This document shows positions 1-5,766 of a stretch of 6,721 nucleotides of DNA, one piece after another. The position numbers and the translations under genes are program-made. Location of the stretch: positions 1 through 6,721 of the forward strand of contig NYSJ01000082.1 of the NCBI GenBank assembly GCA_002682975.1, in the 5' to 3' direction. Under the pieces are notes generated by a model, which was not told the origin of the DNA, ran no database searches, and was given only the letters and a program-made list of their open reading frames with translations. This stretch comes from Paracoccaceae bacterium. Its GTDB lineage: Bacteria > Pseudomonadota > Alphaproteobacteria > Rhodobacterales > Rhodobacteraceae. Position 1 is the first letter of the stretch. Each line of letters starts with the position of its first letter.

Positions 1-62
1 CTAGAAAAGTTTTGTGTACTAGATAATGAGACAAGCATTTGTAAATCTCGAAGATCAGACAT
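1..62 (-). CDS. Partial LysR-family transcriptional regulator, N-terminal 20 codons
   Basis: A reading frame starts with ATG at 62 and is still open at the left edge of the window. AGGA lies five bases before the start. The 20 visible residues begin MSDLRDLQMLVSLSSTQNFS. They match the start of the LysR helix-turn-helix domain, in which a pattern like L-x-x-L-x-x-F-x-x-V-(x)n-x-F-S is followed by an Ala-Ala pair; that last part lies outside the window. LysR-type proteins usually control a neighbouring gene or themselves. Here the gene reads in the same direction as the puf genes but lies beyond their terminator, so it is probably a separate unit. The call rests on 20 residues only, and another DNA-binding protein or a chance frame is possible. 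Confidence 0.45.
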   Translation of the reverse strand, partial: MSDLRDLQMLVSLSSTQNFS

Positions 63-71
63 TTTATTCCT

Positions 72-86
72 ATAGAAAATTTCTAT
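72..86. promoter_or_regulatory. 15-bp perfect palindrome just before the LysR-like start
   Basis: ATAGAAA and TTTCTAT are perfect 7-bp inverted arms around a single central base, ending about ten bases before the ATG at 62. A TATAAA -10-like box lies next to it at 91-96 on the minus strand. It could be an operator for autoregulation. It is very AT-rich, so chance is a real alternative. Confidence 0.25.
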
Positions 87-252
87 TACATTTATACACG
101 TTTTTATCGCTATCTCGAAACAACGTGAAGACGGAGAGCCTAGTTTCAAGTTTCTGTGGCGTCAATGGGAGCGATTTATCTGACAAGTACGTAGTATTCT
201 AGGCCTCTCTTACCTTCAATCTACAGGTAAAATTCTCCAAAGTAGATCTATA

Positions 253-293
253 AAATAAGTAACTGCAGTTGAGATAACTGCAGTTACTTATTT
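253..293 (-). terminator. Stem-loop terminator at the end of the puf operon
   Basis: Two 18-base arms are perfectly complementary (253-270 and 276-293) around a 5-base loop. The left arm on the plus strand reads AAATAAGTAACTGCAGTT. On the minus strand the stem ends in a short T-tract (TTTAT). It begins 36 bases after the pufX stop, so it probably ends the pufLMX transcript and separates it from the LysR-like gene. The stem is less GC-rich than a textbook terminator but long and without mismatches. It may also act as a 3' stabiliser of the mRNA. Confidence 0.75.
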
Positions 294-329
294 AGAGAAA
301 AATTATTGAAATTAAAATCGTATCAATCG

Positions 330-545
330 CTAGTTTTCACTTGAGACAAACGAATCGGGCGTAGGATCATCCGCAAGCTTAGATTCCTCAGGCAGTAATT
401 CACCCAACCACATGAGGGCTACAATGAAAACTACTGGTACGCCTACTAATGCCCCAGCGACCAAGGACCCCGAAAACATCTGCCCAAAAATTTGAGCTAT
501 GGACATTTCCCTATCCCAACCATCTTTCGTATTTCTACTATCCAT
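330..545 (-). CDS. pufX: PufX-like reaction-centre/LH1 accessory protein
   Basis: A 71-residue single-span membrane protein directly after pufM, as pufX is in Rhodobacter. The start ATG at 545 has GAGG eight bases upstream, and that GAGG overlaps the pufM stop; the gap between the genes is 10 bases. A charged N-terminus (residues 1-14) leads into a glycine-rich hydrophobic span (about 21-47) with G26, G31 and G35, including a GxxxG motif. A Leu-Leu-Pro-Glu segment follows (50-53), then an acidic, proline-containing tail ending near Pro-Thr-Pro. Rhodobacter PufX has the same plan: glycine-rich helix, a (M/L)LP motif, and an A-P-x-P tail. In that genus PufX opens the LH1 ring for quinone exchange and helps dimerise the core complex. 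This one lacks the extra C-terminal segment that R. sphaeroides PufX loses on maturation. PufX proteins diverge greatly, so the call rests on position and pattern as well as similarity. Confidence 0.8.
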   Translation of the reverse strand: MDSRNTKDGWDREMSIAQIFGQMFSGSLVAGALVGVPVVFIVALMWLGELLPEESKLADDPTPDSFVSSEN

Positions 546-555
546 TTTGATAACC

Positions 556-1479
556 TCAATTCAGTGGGGCATAGCCATGAAGCTGAGCCCAATAGTACCA
601 ATTGTCTACTACAGTTCCTGTCAGAAGTATTCCGATACCCCCAGTTATTGGAACCAATATTGCGAACCACCAAGCCCACCGATGTATACCTTCCATCGAA
701 GCATTAAAGCCCATGGTCCATCGCCAGAACAACGCTGCACGTTCGGACGCAGTACCGCGGTCCGCAATTTGCTCTAACTCTCTATCACCACCAAACCTAG
801 AGACTGCTAAGATCGTTGCCCCATGCATGGCAAATAGTAATGCAGATCCATAAAGAAAAACTATGCAGAGTGCATGAAAAGGATTGTAGAATAGATTACC
901 GTAAACCACCGAAAAGTTCATAGTCCAATCAAGGTGACTAAATATACCATATGGGACAGCCTCAGACCAGCTACCCATCAAGACCGGACGAATTAGGCCG
1001 AGAACTAGAAATAACCAAATGGCAGCACCAAAAGCATAGAAAACGTGCTTACCCATTTTTAACTGTCGCGCCAGCTCATAAGATCTCAACCACCAAGAGA
1101 TAACTGACACGAGTAAGAAAAAACTAGCGATCAGCCACAAGCCGCCCTCCTTCATGGGAGGCATACTCAAACCATATTCTTCCACCGGTGGCTCTAAGGA
1201 AAAGTAGAATAAATCTCGCAAAAACACGGCCGGATTATAATCAGCCTGTGCCCAATAACTCGCACCCACGATTACAAACCAGATTAACCCTGTAGCGAGA
1301 GCCACTACACCGAATGACCCTAAATAAATTGGGCCAAGCTGCGCATTCCCAAACCAGCCCAGCAATTTTGAAAATCGAGCTGAATTTGTTCGGTCGTTTA
1401 AAGGTACACCCTCTTCGACCCCCATTTCAGGCGGCCCTTGGACCTGCACCTGTGTAAATATATTCTGATACTCAACCAT
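556..1479 (-). CDS. pufM: Photosynthetic reaction centre M subunit
   Basis: This 307-residue protein is one of the two membrane subunits that hold the bacteriochlorophylls, bacteriopheophytins, quinones and iron of the type II reaction centre in the cytoplasmic membrane. It matches the Rhodobacter-type M chain along its length. The conserved start (EYQNIF), [16 protein letters not shown] (39-54) and five hydrophobic spans are present. Numbering agrees with the R. sphaeroides literature: H182 (accessory bacteriochlorophyll), H202 (special pair), Y210, H219, E234 and H266 (non-haem iron) and W252 (at the QA pocket) are all intact. The chain ends at APLN, without the C-terminal extension seen in some pufC-containing species. 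The ATG overlaps the pufL stop by 8 bases and has GGAGG five bases upstream inside pufL, which suggests coupled translation that keeps L and M equal. Confidence 0.98.
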   Translation of the reverse strand: MVEYQNIFTQVQVQGPPEMGVEEGVPLNDRTNSARFSKLLGWFGNAQLGPIYLGSFGVVALATGLIWFVIVGASYWAQADYNPAVFLRDLFYFSLEPPVEEYGLSMPPMKEGGLWLIASFFLLVSVISWWLRSYELARQLKMGKHVFYAFGAAIWLFLVLGLIRPVLMGSWSEAVPYGIFSHLDWTMNFSVVYGNLFYNPFHALCIVFLYGSALLFAMHGATILAVSRFGGDRELEQIADRGTASERAALFWRWTMGFNASMEGIHRWAWWFAILVPITGGIGILLTGTVVDNWYYWAQLHGYAPLN

Positions 1480-2320
1480 TTACGCCTCCCTCAATATCTA
1501 CCCACATAGGAAGATCTACATACCAAAACCACCATTCAGACCAAGCATCGAACCATACAGTGCCAGATATAACGATACATATGGCAGACCAAATGACAGC
1601 ATTTAGCGCCAGAAGCAGCCCAAGACGATGAATGCCCAGGGGTCCAATAGAGTACCCTATAAAGTCACGAAAGAATGTATCTTCATGATCCGGTGAGCGC
1701 ATCTCCTGTCCTTTTTCTGGATTGGCCGCCGAAAGAATTAAGGAGCCATGCAAAGCCAGTGCTAAAGTTGTCGTGAAAAACAGACTTACAGCGATCATAT
1801 GAGCTGGGTTATAATGAAAATTTCCATAGGCGTATCCAACGTTATTAACCCAGTCAAGATGCGACCAAATTCCATATGGAAAACCGTGACCCCACGCCCC
1901 CATCAACACGGGACGAATAACAACAAGAGTTGTGTAGGCTAAAATTGCAACAGCGAATGCAACCGGAATGTGCAGACCCATCCCCAGCTTTCTGGAAATT
2001 TCAACCTCACGAAGGGCCCATGAGATAAATGCACCGTGGGCACAAATGGTAATTAATTGCCAAAGGCCACCCTCTTTTAATGGCGCAAAGCCCAGACCAA
2101 CCTCTAGATCAGGTGGTTCAATTGAAATAAGCCAGGGGTTCCATGTACCCCCAAGCGCTGCGCCGTAGAAAATTAGAATTGTCCCTAGGAGAGCAAAAAA
2201 GGCGACTGAAAGCCCCCAAAAGCCCACATAAAAAGGGCCAACCCAAAAATCACAAAGGTCACCTCCTACTAAGGTACCACCCCGCACTCGATACTTTTTC
2301 TCAAAAGATAAAAGAGCCAT
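1472..2320 (-). CDS. pufL: Photosynthetic reaction centre L subunit
   Basis: This 282-residue protein has the same length as R. sphaeroides L and pairs with PufM to form the reaction-centre core. It begins [12 protein letters not shown] and carries five membrane spans. Counting the initial Met, the ligands are H154 (accessory bacteriochlorophyll), H174 (special pair), H191 and H231 (iron), with H169 at the hydrogen-bond position of the special pair. The proton path to QB is intact: E213, D214 and S224. E105, at the bacteriopheophytin-binding position, is also present. AAGGA lies six bases before the ATG. The gene is first in the pufLMX series. Directly upstream, where pufB and pufA are expected, there is only a 21-codon frame and a promoter/operator region. 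All catalytic features suggest a working protein. Confidence 0.98.
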   Translation of the reverse strand: MALLSFEKKYRVRGGTLVGGDLCDFWVGPFYVGFWGLSVAFFALLGTILIFYGAALGGTWNPWLISIEPPDLEVGLGFAPLKEGGLWQLITICAHGAFISWALREVEISRKLGMGLHIPVAFAVAILAYTTLVVIRPVLMGAWGHGFPYGIWSHLDWVNNVGYAYGNFHYNPAHMIAVSLFFTTTLALALHGSLILSAANPEKGQEMRSPDHEDTFFRDFIGYSIGPLGIHRLGLLLALNAVIWSAICIVISGTVWFDAWSEWWFWYVDLPMWVDIEGGVNG

Positions 2321-2334
2321 AAATTATCCTTCTC

Positions 2335-2400
2335 TTACGTAGGTAAACCGGTCTTGCCGATATCTTTATTAGAGCCTCCAGATGCAAGTATTTGACTCAC
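2335..2400 (-). CDS. 21-codon frame before pufL; possible pufB remnant or pufK-like leader
   Basis: A short frame starts at GTG (2400) and ends with TAA 14 bases before pufL. GGAGG lies ten bases before the GTG. The last residues read SNKDIGKTGLPT, close to the N-terminal stretch of LH1 beta chains from Rhodobacter as I recall it (a DKSDLGYTGLTDEQ-like sequence), sharing K, D, G, T, G and L if one gap is allowed. The frame stops exactly where the beta chain would continue into its membrane helix. This could be the 5' stub of pufB left by a deletion that removed the rest of pufBA. Another option is a short translated leader like the roughly 20-codon pufK of R. sphaeroides. Chance similarity over 12 residues cannot be excluded. 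Confidence 0.35.
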   Translation of the reverse strand: MSQILASGGSNKDIGKTGLPT

Positions 2401-2421
2401 AGGAAGATTCCCTCCGCTATG

Positions 2422-2449
2422 AGGATAAAAAAAGAAATAAATATGTCAA
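2422..2449 (-). promoter_or_regulatory. Candidate puf promoter
   Basis: On the minus strand a perfect TTGACA (2444-2449) is followed, after 16 bases, by TATCCT (2422-2427), a fair -10 box. Transcription would start near 2415, about 95 bases before pufL. That leaves almost no leader before the GGAGG of the 21-codon frame. The -35 box lies inside one of the two TGT-N12-ACA sites, the arrangement expected for repression by PpsR/CrtJ. Confidence 0.55.
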
Positions 2450-2461
2450 TTAAAATTTACA
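2444..2461. promoter_or_regulatory. PpsR/CrtJ operator, pufL-proximal site
   Basis: A perfect TGT-N12-ACA sequence with an AT-rich centre. PpsR (CrtJ in R. capsulatus) is the aerobic and light-responsive repressor of photosynthesis genes and binds pairs of this motif. This site contains the TTGACA -35 box of the puf promoter, so a bound repressor would block RNA polymerase. Confidence 0.75.
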
Positions 2462-2464
2462 GTA

Positions 2465-2482
2465 TGTAAGGTTAAATTTACA
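2465..2482. promoter_or_regulatory. PpsR/CrtJ operator, puhC-proximal site
   Basis: A second perfect TGT-N12-ACA. Its start is 21 bp from the start of the first site, i.e. two helical turns, so two bound dimers would lie on the same face of the DNA. It ends at the base before the puhC stop codon. Such paired sites are typical of PpsR/CrtJ-controlled promoters. Confidence 0.75.
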
Positions 2483-2902
2483 CTATTGCGCTAATATATC
2501 ACGAAATATTATGATATTATCTTCCCCAAACGCCATTAAATCTATCTCTTCCTGAGAGGCGGGATCAAAAACGCCTATGCGGCCATCATCTTTTTCTTGA
2601 AGGACTAAGGGGCTAGACTTATCTATGTTCCTCTTTGTTCTGTCTCTATTAACCACGGTAAGCAGAGTAGAAACAAATGTTTCCTCACCTTTCGGATACT
2701 CCACTAAAACGGCACTATTTTCGTCAAGGATTTGGGTGGATAAATCATCACTTTTCACAATGTAGATTAGCTTACTAGAAATAATAGGCGTATCTGCCGG
2801 GGTATTAAGCGGTTCAAAATTTAAAATCTGAAAGCCAATAACAATAGCAATAGAAGCGACCATTGCAAAAGGCACTAACCATTGAGGCTTCAACAACTTC
2901 AT
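2483..2902 (-). CDS. puhC: Photosynthetic complex assembly protein PuhC
   Basis: From the ATG at 2902 this is a 139-residue protein with one N-terminal membrane span (about residues 7-26) and a periplasmic domain. The C-terminal part follows the PuhC pattern: a Glu-Glu-x-Phe-Val-x-x-x-Leu segment, an Arg-containing turn, then DDGRIGVFDP and a closing Ala-Phe-Gly-x-x-N-(x)n-F-x-x-(I/L)-L. PuhC helps assemble the reaction centre/LH1 core and is usually encoded after puhA and puhB; neither is in the window. The ATG has no strong ribosome site. The frame also holds an in-frame GTG (near 2923) and TTG codons (2938 and 2962) that would add up to 20 residues, so the start is uncertain. The stop lies one base from the PpsR operators, so puf may be transcribed both from its own promoter and by read-through from puhC. 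Confidence 0.85.
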   Translation of the reverse strand: MKLLKPQWLVPFAMVASIAIVIGFQILNFEPLNTPADTPIISSKLIYIVKSDDLSTQILDENSAVLVEYPKGEETFVSTLLTVVNRDRTKRNIDKSSPLVLQEKDDGRIGVFDPASQEEIDLMAFGEDNIIIFRDILAQ

Positions 2903-2962
2903 TAATGCCCAAGCATTATACACGACACCATCCCACAATATTAAGTAAAATTTGCGACCCAA

Positions 2963-3316
2963 CCAATATGAAATTAACGTAGCAAAAAAAAGACTGGCTG
3001 GCGATTCTAATTACAGCATAGTGGAGTACGTTATCATTAGATAGCTGGCAATGTCTCATAGCTATGATGCCCTTGGCATTGAAAAGCTGCTGGAGAATGT
3101 CCCTTTTAAATATTTTTGTCAATTGTATTGTAAAATACTAAAATATTTACAGGTAAATCTATTGAAATCTCTTAAAAGGGTAGTACCTTAAGAGTGTTGG
3201 AAGGTTAGTCGGACAGTGTTACACTGTTTATGCCATTGCCTTTGTGAGAATTATAGAATGTAAAACGGCCTTTAACTGTCGACCATGTTGGGTCAAAATT
3301 TGTTACGGAGAAATAC
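2963..3316. other. Divergent intergenic region between puhC and pseudoazurin
   Basis: No convincing gene is seen here, only short frames. It should hold the promoters of puhC (leftward) and pseudoazurin (rightward). On the minus strand there is a weak TTTACA/TATTTA-like pair around 3105-3135 and a run of eight Ts near 2983-2991. On the plus strand a 15-bp palindrome (3213-3227) precedes a TATAGA box at 3252-3257. No TGT-N12-ACA site was found here, unlike in front of pufL. puhA and puhB, expected upstream of puhC, are absent. Confidence 0.5.
3213..3227. promoter_or_regulatory. 15-bp palindrome upstream of pseudoazurin
   Basis: ACAGTGT and ACACTGT are perfect 7-bp arms around one central T. 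The centre lies about 44 bases before the transcription start predicted from a TATAGA box at 3252-3257. An activator site is often found at that distance. The sequence is not an FNR consensus, and the cognate regulator is unknown. Confidence 0.4.
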
Positions 3317-3811
3317 ATGATTAGAACAATGTCAAAAAGAGAATTTATCGCAGCTTCTGCAGCTTTAACAGGCTCATTACTCATGTCAAACACAGCAGTG
3401 GCATCCACGAAGTATGAAATCCTAATGCTCAATAAGGATCCTGATAACTCCAAAAATAAAATGATATTTTCACCACGGCTATTGAAAGTTCAAGTCGGTG
3501 ACGAAGTAAGTTTTGTCCCAACTGACAAAGGACATAACAGCGAGATAATAAAAGGAATGCTGCCTGCTGGCGCTGAAAAGTGGAAAGGTAAAATCAACAA
3601 GCAGGTTGATGTAGTTTTCGATACACCCGGGTTTTATGGGTACCAATGCAAACCGCACGCAAATATGGGTATGATAGGTATGATTGTAGTCGAAGGTGAT
3701 GGCATGCTTGACAACCTTGAAGAAGCAAAATCAGTAAAGCACCGAGGTAAAGCCAAAAAGGCTTGGAAAGCCTTGTGGGATGAAGCAGATGCTCAGGGTT
3801 TAACTGGTTAA
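3317..3811 (+). CDS. Pseudoazurin (periplasmic blue copper protein)
   Basis: A 164-residue precursor of a type 1 copper electron carrier. The first 30 residues form a signal peptide with an Ala-x-Ala site (AVAS, cleavage near 29/30). It contains SKREF, a Lys-Arg variant of the twin-arginine motif, so the export route is open. The mature part follows pseudoazurin: YEILMLNK, then FVPTDKGHN with ligand H73. C111, H114 and M119 lie in the C-x-P-H-x-x-M-G-M loop; the 38-residue spacing from first His to Cys equals that in known pseudoazurins. The lysine-rich C-terminal helices are also present. Pseudoazurins usually donate electrons to nitrite or nitrous-oxide reductases, and neither is visible here. 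GGAG six bases before the ATG at 3317 favours that start over the Met at 3329. It diverges from puhC, so any link to photosynthetic electron flow is inference. Confidence 0.93.
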   Translation: MIRTMSKREFIAASAALTGSLLMSNTAVASTKYEILMLNKDPDNSKNKMIFSPRLLKVQVGDEVSFVPTDKGHNSEIIKGMLPAGAEKWKGKINKQVDVVFDTPGFYGYQCKPHANMGMIGMIVVEGDGMLDNLEEAKSVKHRGKAKKAWKALWDEADAQGLTG

Positions 3812-3880
3812 TATAATTATCAAGCTTCAAAGGCCGTTATTGTTGTCATAAAATAGCTTTTGTAGTTTCAAAAAATTTTG

Positions 3881-3902
3881 AGAGCGAAAATACAGTCGCT
3901 CT
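3881..3902 (+). terminator. Weak hairpin after pseudoazurin
   Basis: AGAGCGA (3881-3887) pairs with TCGCTCT (3896-3902) around an 8-base loop, 70 bases after the pseudoazurin stop. There is no clear T-run on the plus strand; on the minus strand the stem is followed by a run of six Ts. It may be a weak transcript end for pseudoazurin. The remaining bases up to the rhomboid gene hold no gene that I can support. Confidence 0.3.
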
Positions 3903-4086
3903 TAATAGTACATGACAACATTTGGTGATCTGCATATATAGGCTTCTTGTGTTTGGATAATATTCGAATTGAAAATTAGCTGCTTCAAGCTTTTTAAATT
4001 TAGGCCAGCAGAAATTTCTTGTTTCAAATGAAAATAACCTGCAATTGGGCGCCACCAAATAAGAAACAAACCACGATAGGCATTAC

Positions 4087-4860
4087 ATGATGCTACCAAT
4101 ACGGGATCATAATCCATCGGGCCGGGTGCCCTACATCACCTACTCTATAATTTTCGTAAACTGTGTTATTTTTTTCACTTATTGGGGCAGTATAAACGAC
4201 CCAACGATTATTAATGATTTATTTACATCATGGGCACTAACTCCCTCCCGACTTACTCAAGGCTATGATTCATTCACTTTATTAAGCTCAATTTTTCTTC
4301 ATGGTGGCATACTCCACCTGGCCGGTAATATGTTGTTTTTGCATATTTTTGGTGACAATCTGGAAGATCAGATGGGACACTTCGGGTTTCTTGTTTTTTA
4401 TATTTTTTGCGGGATTGGGGCCAATATTATTTATTACTTTACGACTCCAATGTCTTCAATACCTCTTGTTGGTGCTTCTGGTGCGATAGCCGGTGTAATG
4501 GGAGGCTACCTTTTATTATACCCTAGAGCCCGCGTGGATATAATTTTGTTTATTTTAGTTTTCTTTAAAATTATCTCGCTCAGAGCGTGGATTGTACTTA
4601 GTGCATGGTTTTTAATTCAGTTAGCAAATGGAACTATTTTAACATCAGGCGAAAGTGGTGTGGCCTATTGGGCTCACATTGGTGGGTTTGCAATTGGCAG
4701 TATCCTTTGCATTCCGACTTTTATTAAATTAGGGAGCTTTAATTTTTGGAGAAATAGTAGTGGCTATCCCCCCAATCCTAAAGCTGATTATGAAACTGTG
4801 AAATCAGCAATTCCAAAGGTGAAAAAACGAATAATTAAAAACAAATCACCTTGGATCTAA
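4087..4860 (+). CDS. Rhomboid-family intramembrane serine protease
   Basis: This 257-residue membrane protein belongs to the rhomboid family, which cuts transmembrane substrates within the bilayer. The catalytic pair is visible: S131 in GASG (129-132) and H198 in AHIGG (197-201). H77 and N81 sit four residues apart in HLAGNM, matching the oxyanion residues of GlpG. About six hydrophobic spans cover residues 16-215. They are followed by a hydrophilic, lysine-rich cytoplasmic tail (about 220-257). AGG lies six bases before the ATG; a second ATG follows at once. The codons are visibly AT-rich, more so than those of the puf or suhB-like genes. Its stop is one base from the stop of the convergent suhB-like gene. 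The substrate is unknown. Confidence 0.93.
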   Translation: MMLPIRDHNPSGRVPYITYSIIFVNCVIFFTYWGSINDPTIINDLFTSWALTPSRLTQGYDSFTLLSSIFLHGGILHLAGNMLFLHIFGDNLEDQMGHFGFLVFYIFCGIGANIIYYFTTPMSSIPLVGASGAIAGVMGGYLLLYPRARVDIILFILVFFKIISLRAWIVLSAWFLIQLANGTILTSGESGVAYWAHIGGFAIGSILCIPTFIKLGSFNFWRNSSGYPPNPKADYETVKSAIPKVKKRIIKNKSPWI

Positions 4861-4861
4861 A

Positions 4862-5668
4862 TTACATCCTTATAATTTTTTTAAATTCATCGAATTGAGA
4901 ATCATTTGAGCAGATTACGCTACCCAGAGTGTGTGGTTCGTCACCATGTTCCTCAAAAGCTTCAACAATAGCACCCGCCTCTCGAGCAATTATTACTCCT
5001 GCCGCTATATCCCATGACTTTAAACCGCGTTCCCAATAACCATCATATCTTCCAGCTGCAACATAGGCTAAGTCAAGGGCTGCACTGCCAAAACGACGCA
5101 CACCTGCACAAATGGGCATTAGACGTTTGAGCTGCTGCATCGTTTGGGGGAGATCATCGGCGGAAGCCGCGAAAGGTATACCCGTGGCGTACAAACTATC
5201 AGACACACGCGCCCTCGCCGATACGCGCAGTCTTTCGTCATTCATGCTCGGGCCATTCATCCAAGCTCCTGTGCCTTTCTCTGCAAAGAATAACTCATCT
5301 TTAGCCGCGTCGAATATGACTCCAGAGACCACTTTTCCTTTGTGTTCGAGTGCAATTGACACTGCCCAATGTGGAAGACCATGTAAAAAATTAGTGGTTC
5401 CGTCTAGTGGATCGACAATCCAACGACGAGTAGGATCTGCTCCTTCAGACCCACCCGTCTCCTCTCCTAACCAACCATATGTGGGACGCGCTTCGGTTAG
5501 AATTTCTCGAATAATGCCCTCAGCCGCAGTATCTGCCTTTGACACAAAGTCTCCTGCTCCTTTGCGGGATACCTGTAAGTTTTCGACTTCTCTAAAATCT
5601 TTCACAAGAGAGCGGCCAGCTACGCGAGCAGCCTTTATCATTGTGTTTAGGTTTGCACTACCTGGCAT
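4862..5668 (-). CDS. suhB: Inositol-1-monophosphatase family protein (SuhB-like)
   Basis: This 268-residue protein has the full set of motifs of the lithium-sensitive, Mg-dependent phosphatase family, which hydrolyses inositol monophosphates and related sugar phosphates in the cytosol. Counting from the ATG at 5668: KGAGDFVSKAD (36-46), GEETGG with metal-binding Glu (68-73), WIVDPLDGTTNF with D86, D89 and T91 (83-94), and SWDIAAG with W219 and D220 (218-224). Length is usual for the family. An in-frame GTG at 5674 is possible, but GAAAGAG lies at a better distance from the ATG. It lies 98 bases downstream of the DUF2177 gene on the same strand, with a possible promoter of its own in the gap. 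E. coli SuhB also acts in transcription antitermination. The exact substrate here is not known. Confidence 0.92.
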   Translation of the reverse strand: MPGSANLNTMIKAARVAGRSLVKDFREVENLQVSRKGAGDFVSKADTAAEGIIREILTEARPTYGWLGEETGGSEGADPTRRWIVDPLDGTTNFLHGLPHWAVSIALEHKGKVVSGVIFDAAKDELFFAEKGTGAWMNGPSMNDERLRVSARARVSDSLYATGIPFAASADDLPQTMQQLKRLMPICAGVRRFGSAALDLAYVAAGRYDGYWERGLKSWDIAAGVIIAREAGAIVEAFEEHGDEPHTLGSVICSNDSQFDEFKKIIRM

Positions 5669-5696
5669 TATCACTCTTTCAGCTAAACGTATGGCT

Positions 5697-5725
5697 GCTA
5701 TACTTACGTTTTACTGGAAAGCCAA
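5697..5725 (-). promoter_or_regulatory. Candidate promoter for the suhB-like gene
   Basis: On the minus strand TTGGCT (5720-5725) and TATAGC (5697-5702) are 17 bases apart, each matching the sigma-70 consensus at four of six bases. Transcription would start near 5690, about 22 bases before the ATG. It would let the gene be expressed apart from the DUF2177 gene. Confidence 0.35.
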
Positions 5726-5766
5726 GGGGCTGAAATTAGCAACGGCGGTAGATCAGGTTGAATGCA

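Noticed and set aside
26..202. 58-codon plus-strand frame at the left edge, checked as a possible antenna gene
   Set aside because: No ribosome site, no LH1 features, and it is antisense to the better-supported LysR-like start.
2335..2350. Short inverted repeat TTAC-GTAG-GTAA before pufL, considered as the pufA-pufL processing hairpin
   Set aside because: The stem is only 4 bp, far weaker than the intercistronic hairpins known from Rhodobacter.
2916..3122. 68-codon minus-strand frame upstream of and overlapping puhC
   Set aside because: It starts with TTG, has no ribosome site, matches no family I know and overlaps the puhC N-terminus in another frame; kept only as a possible remnant.
3812..4086. 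Search for a tRNA or small RNA between pseudoazurin and rhomboid
   Set aside because: No cloverleaf or GGTTC-like T-arm pattern was seen; only a weak 7-bp hairpin.
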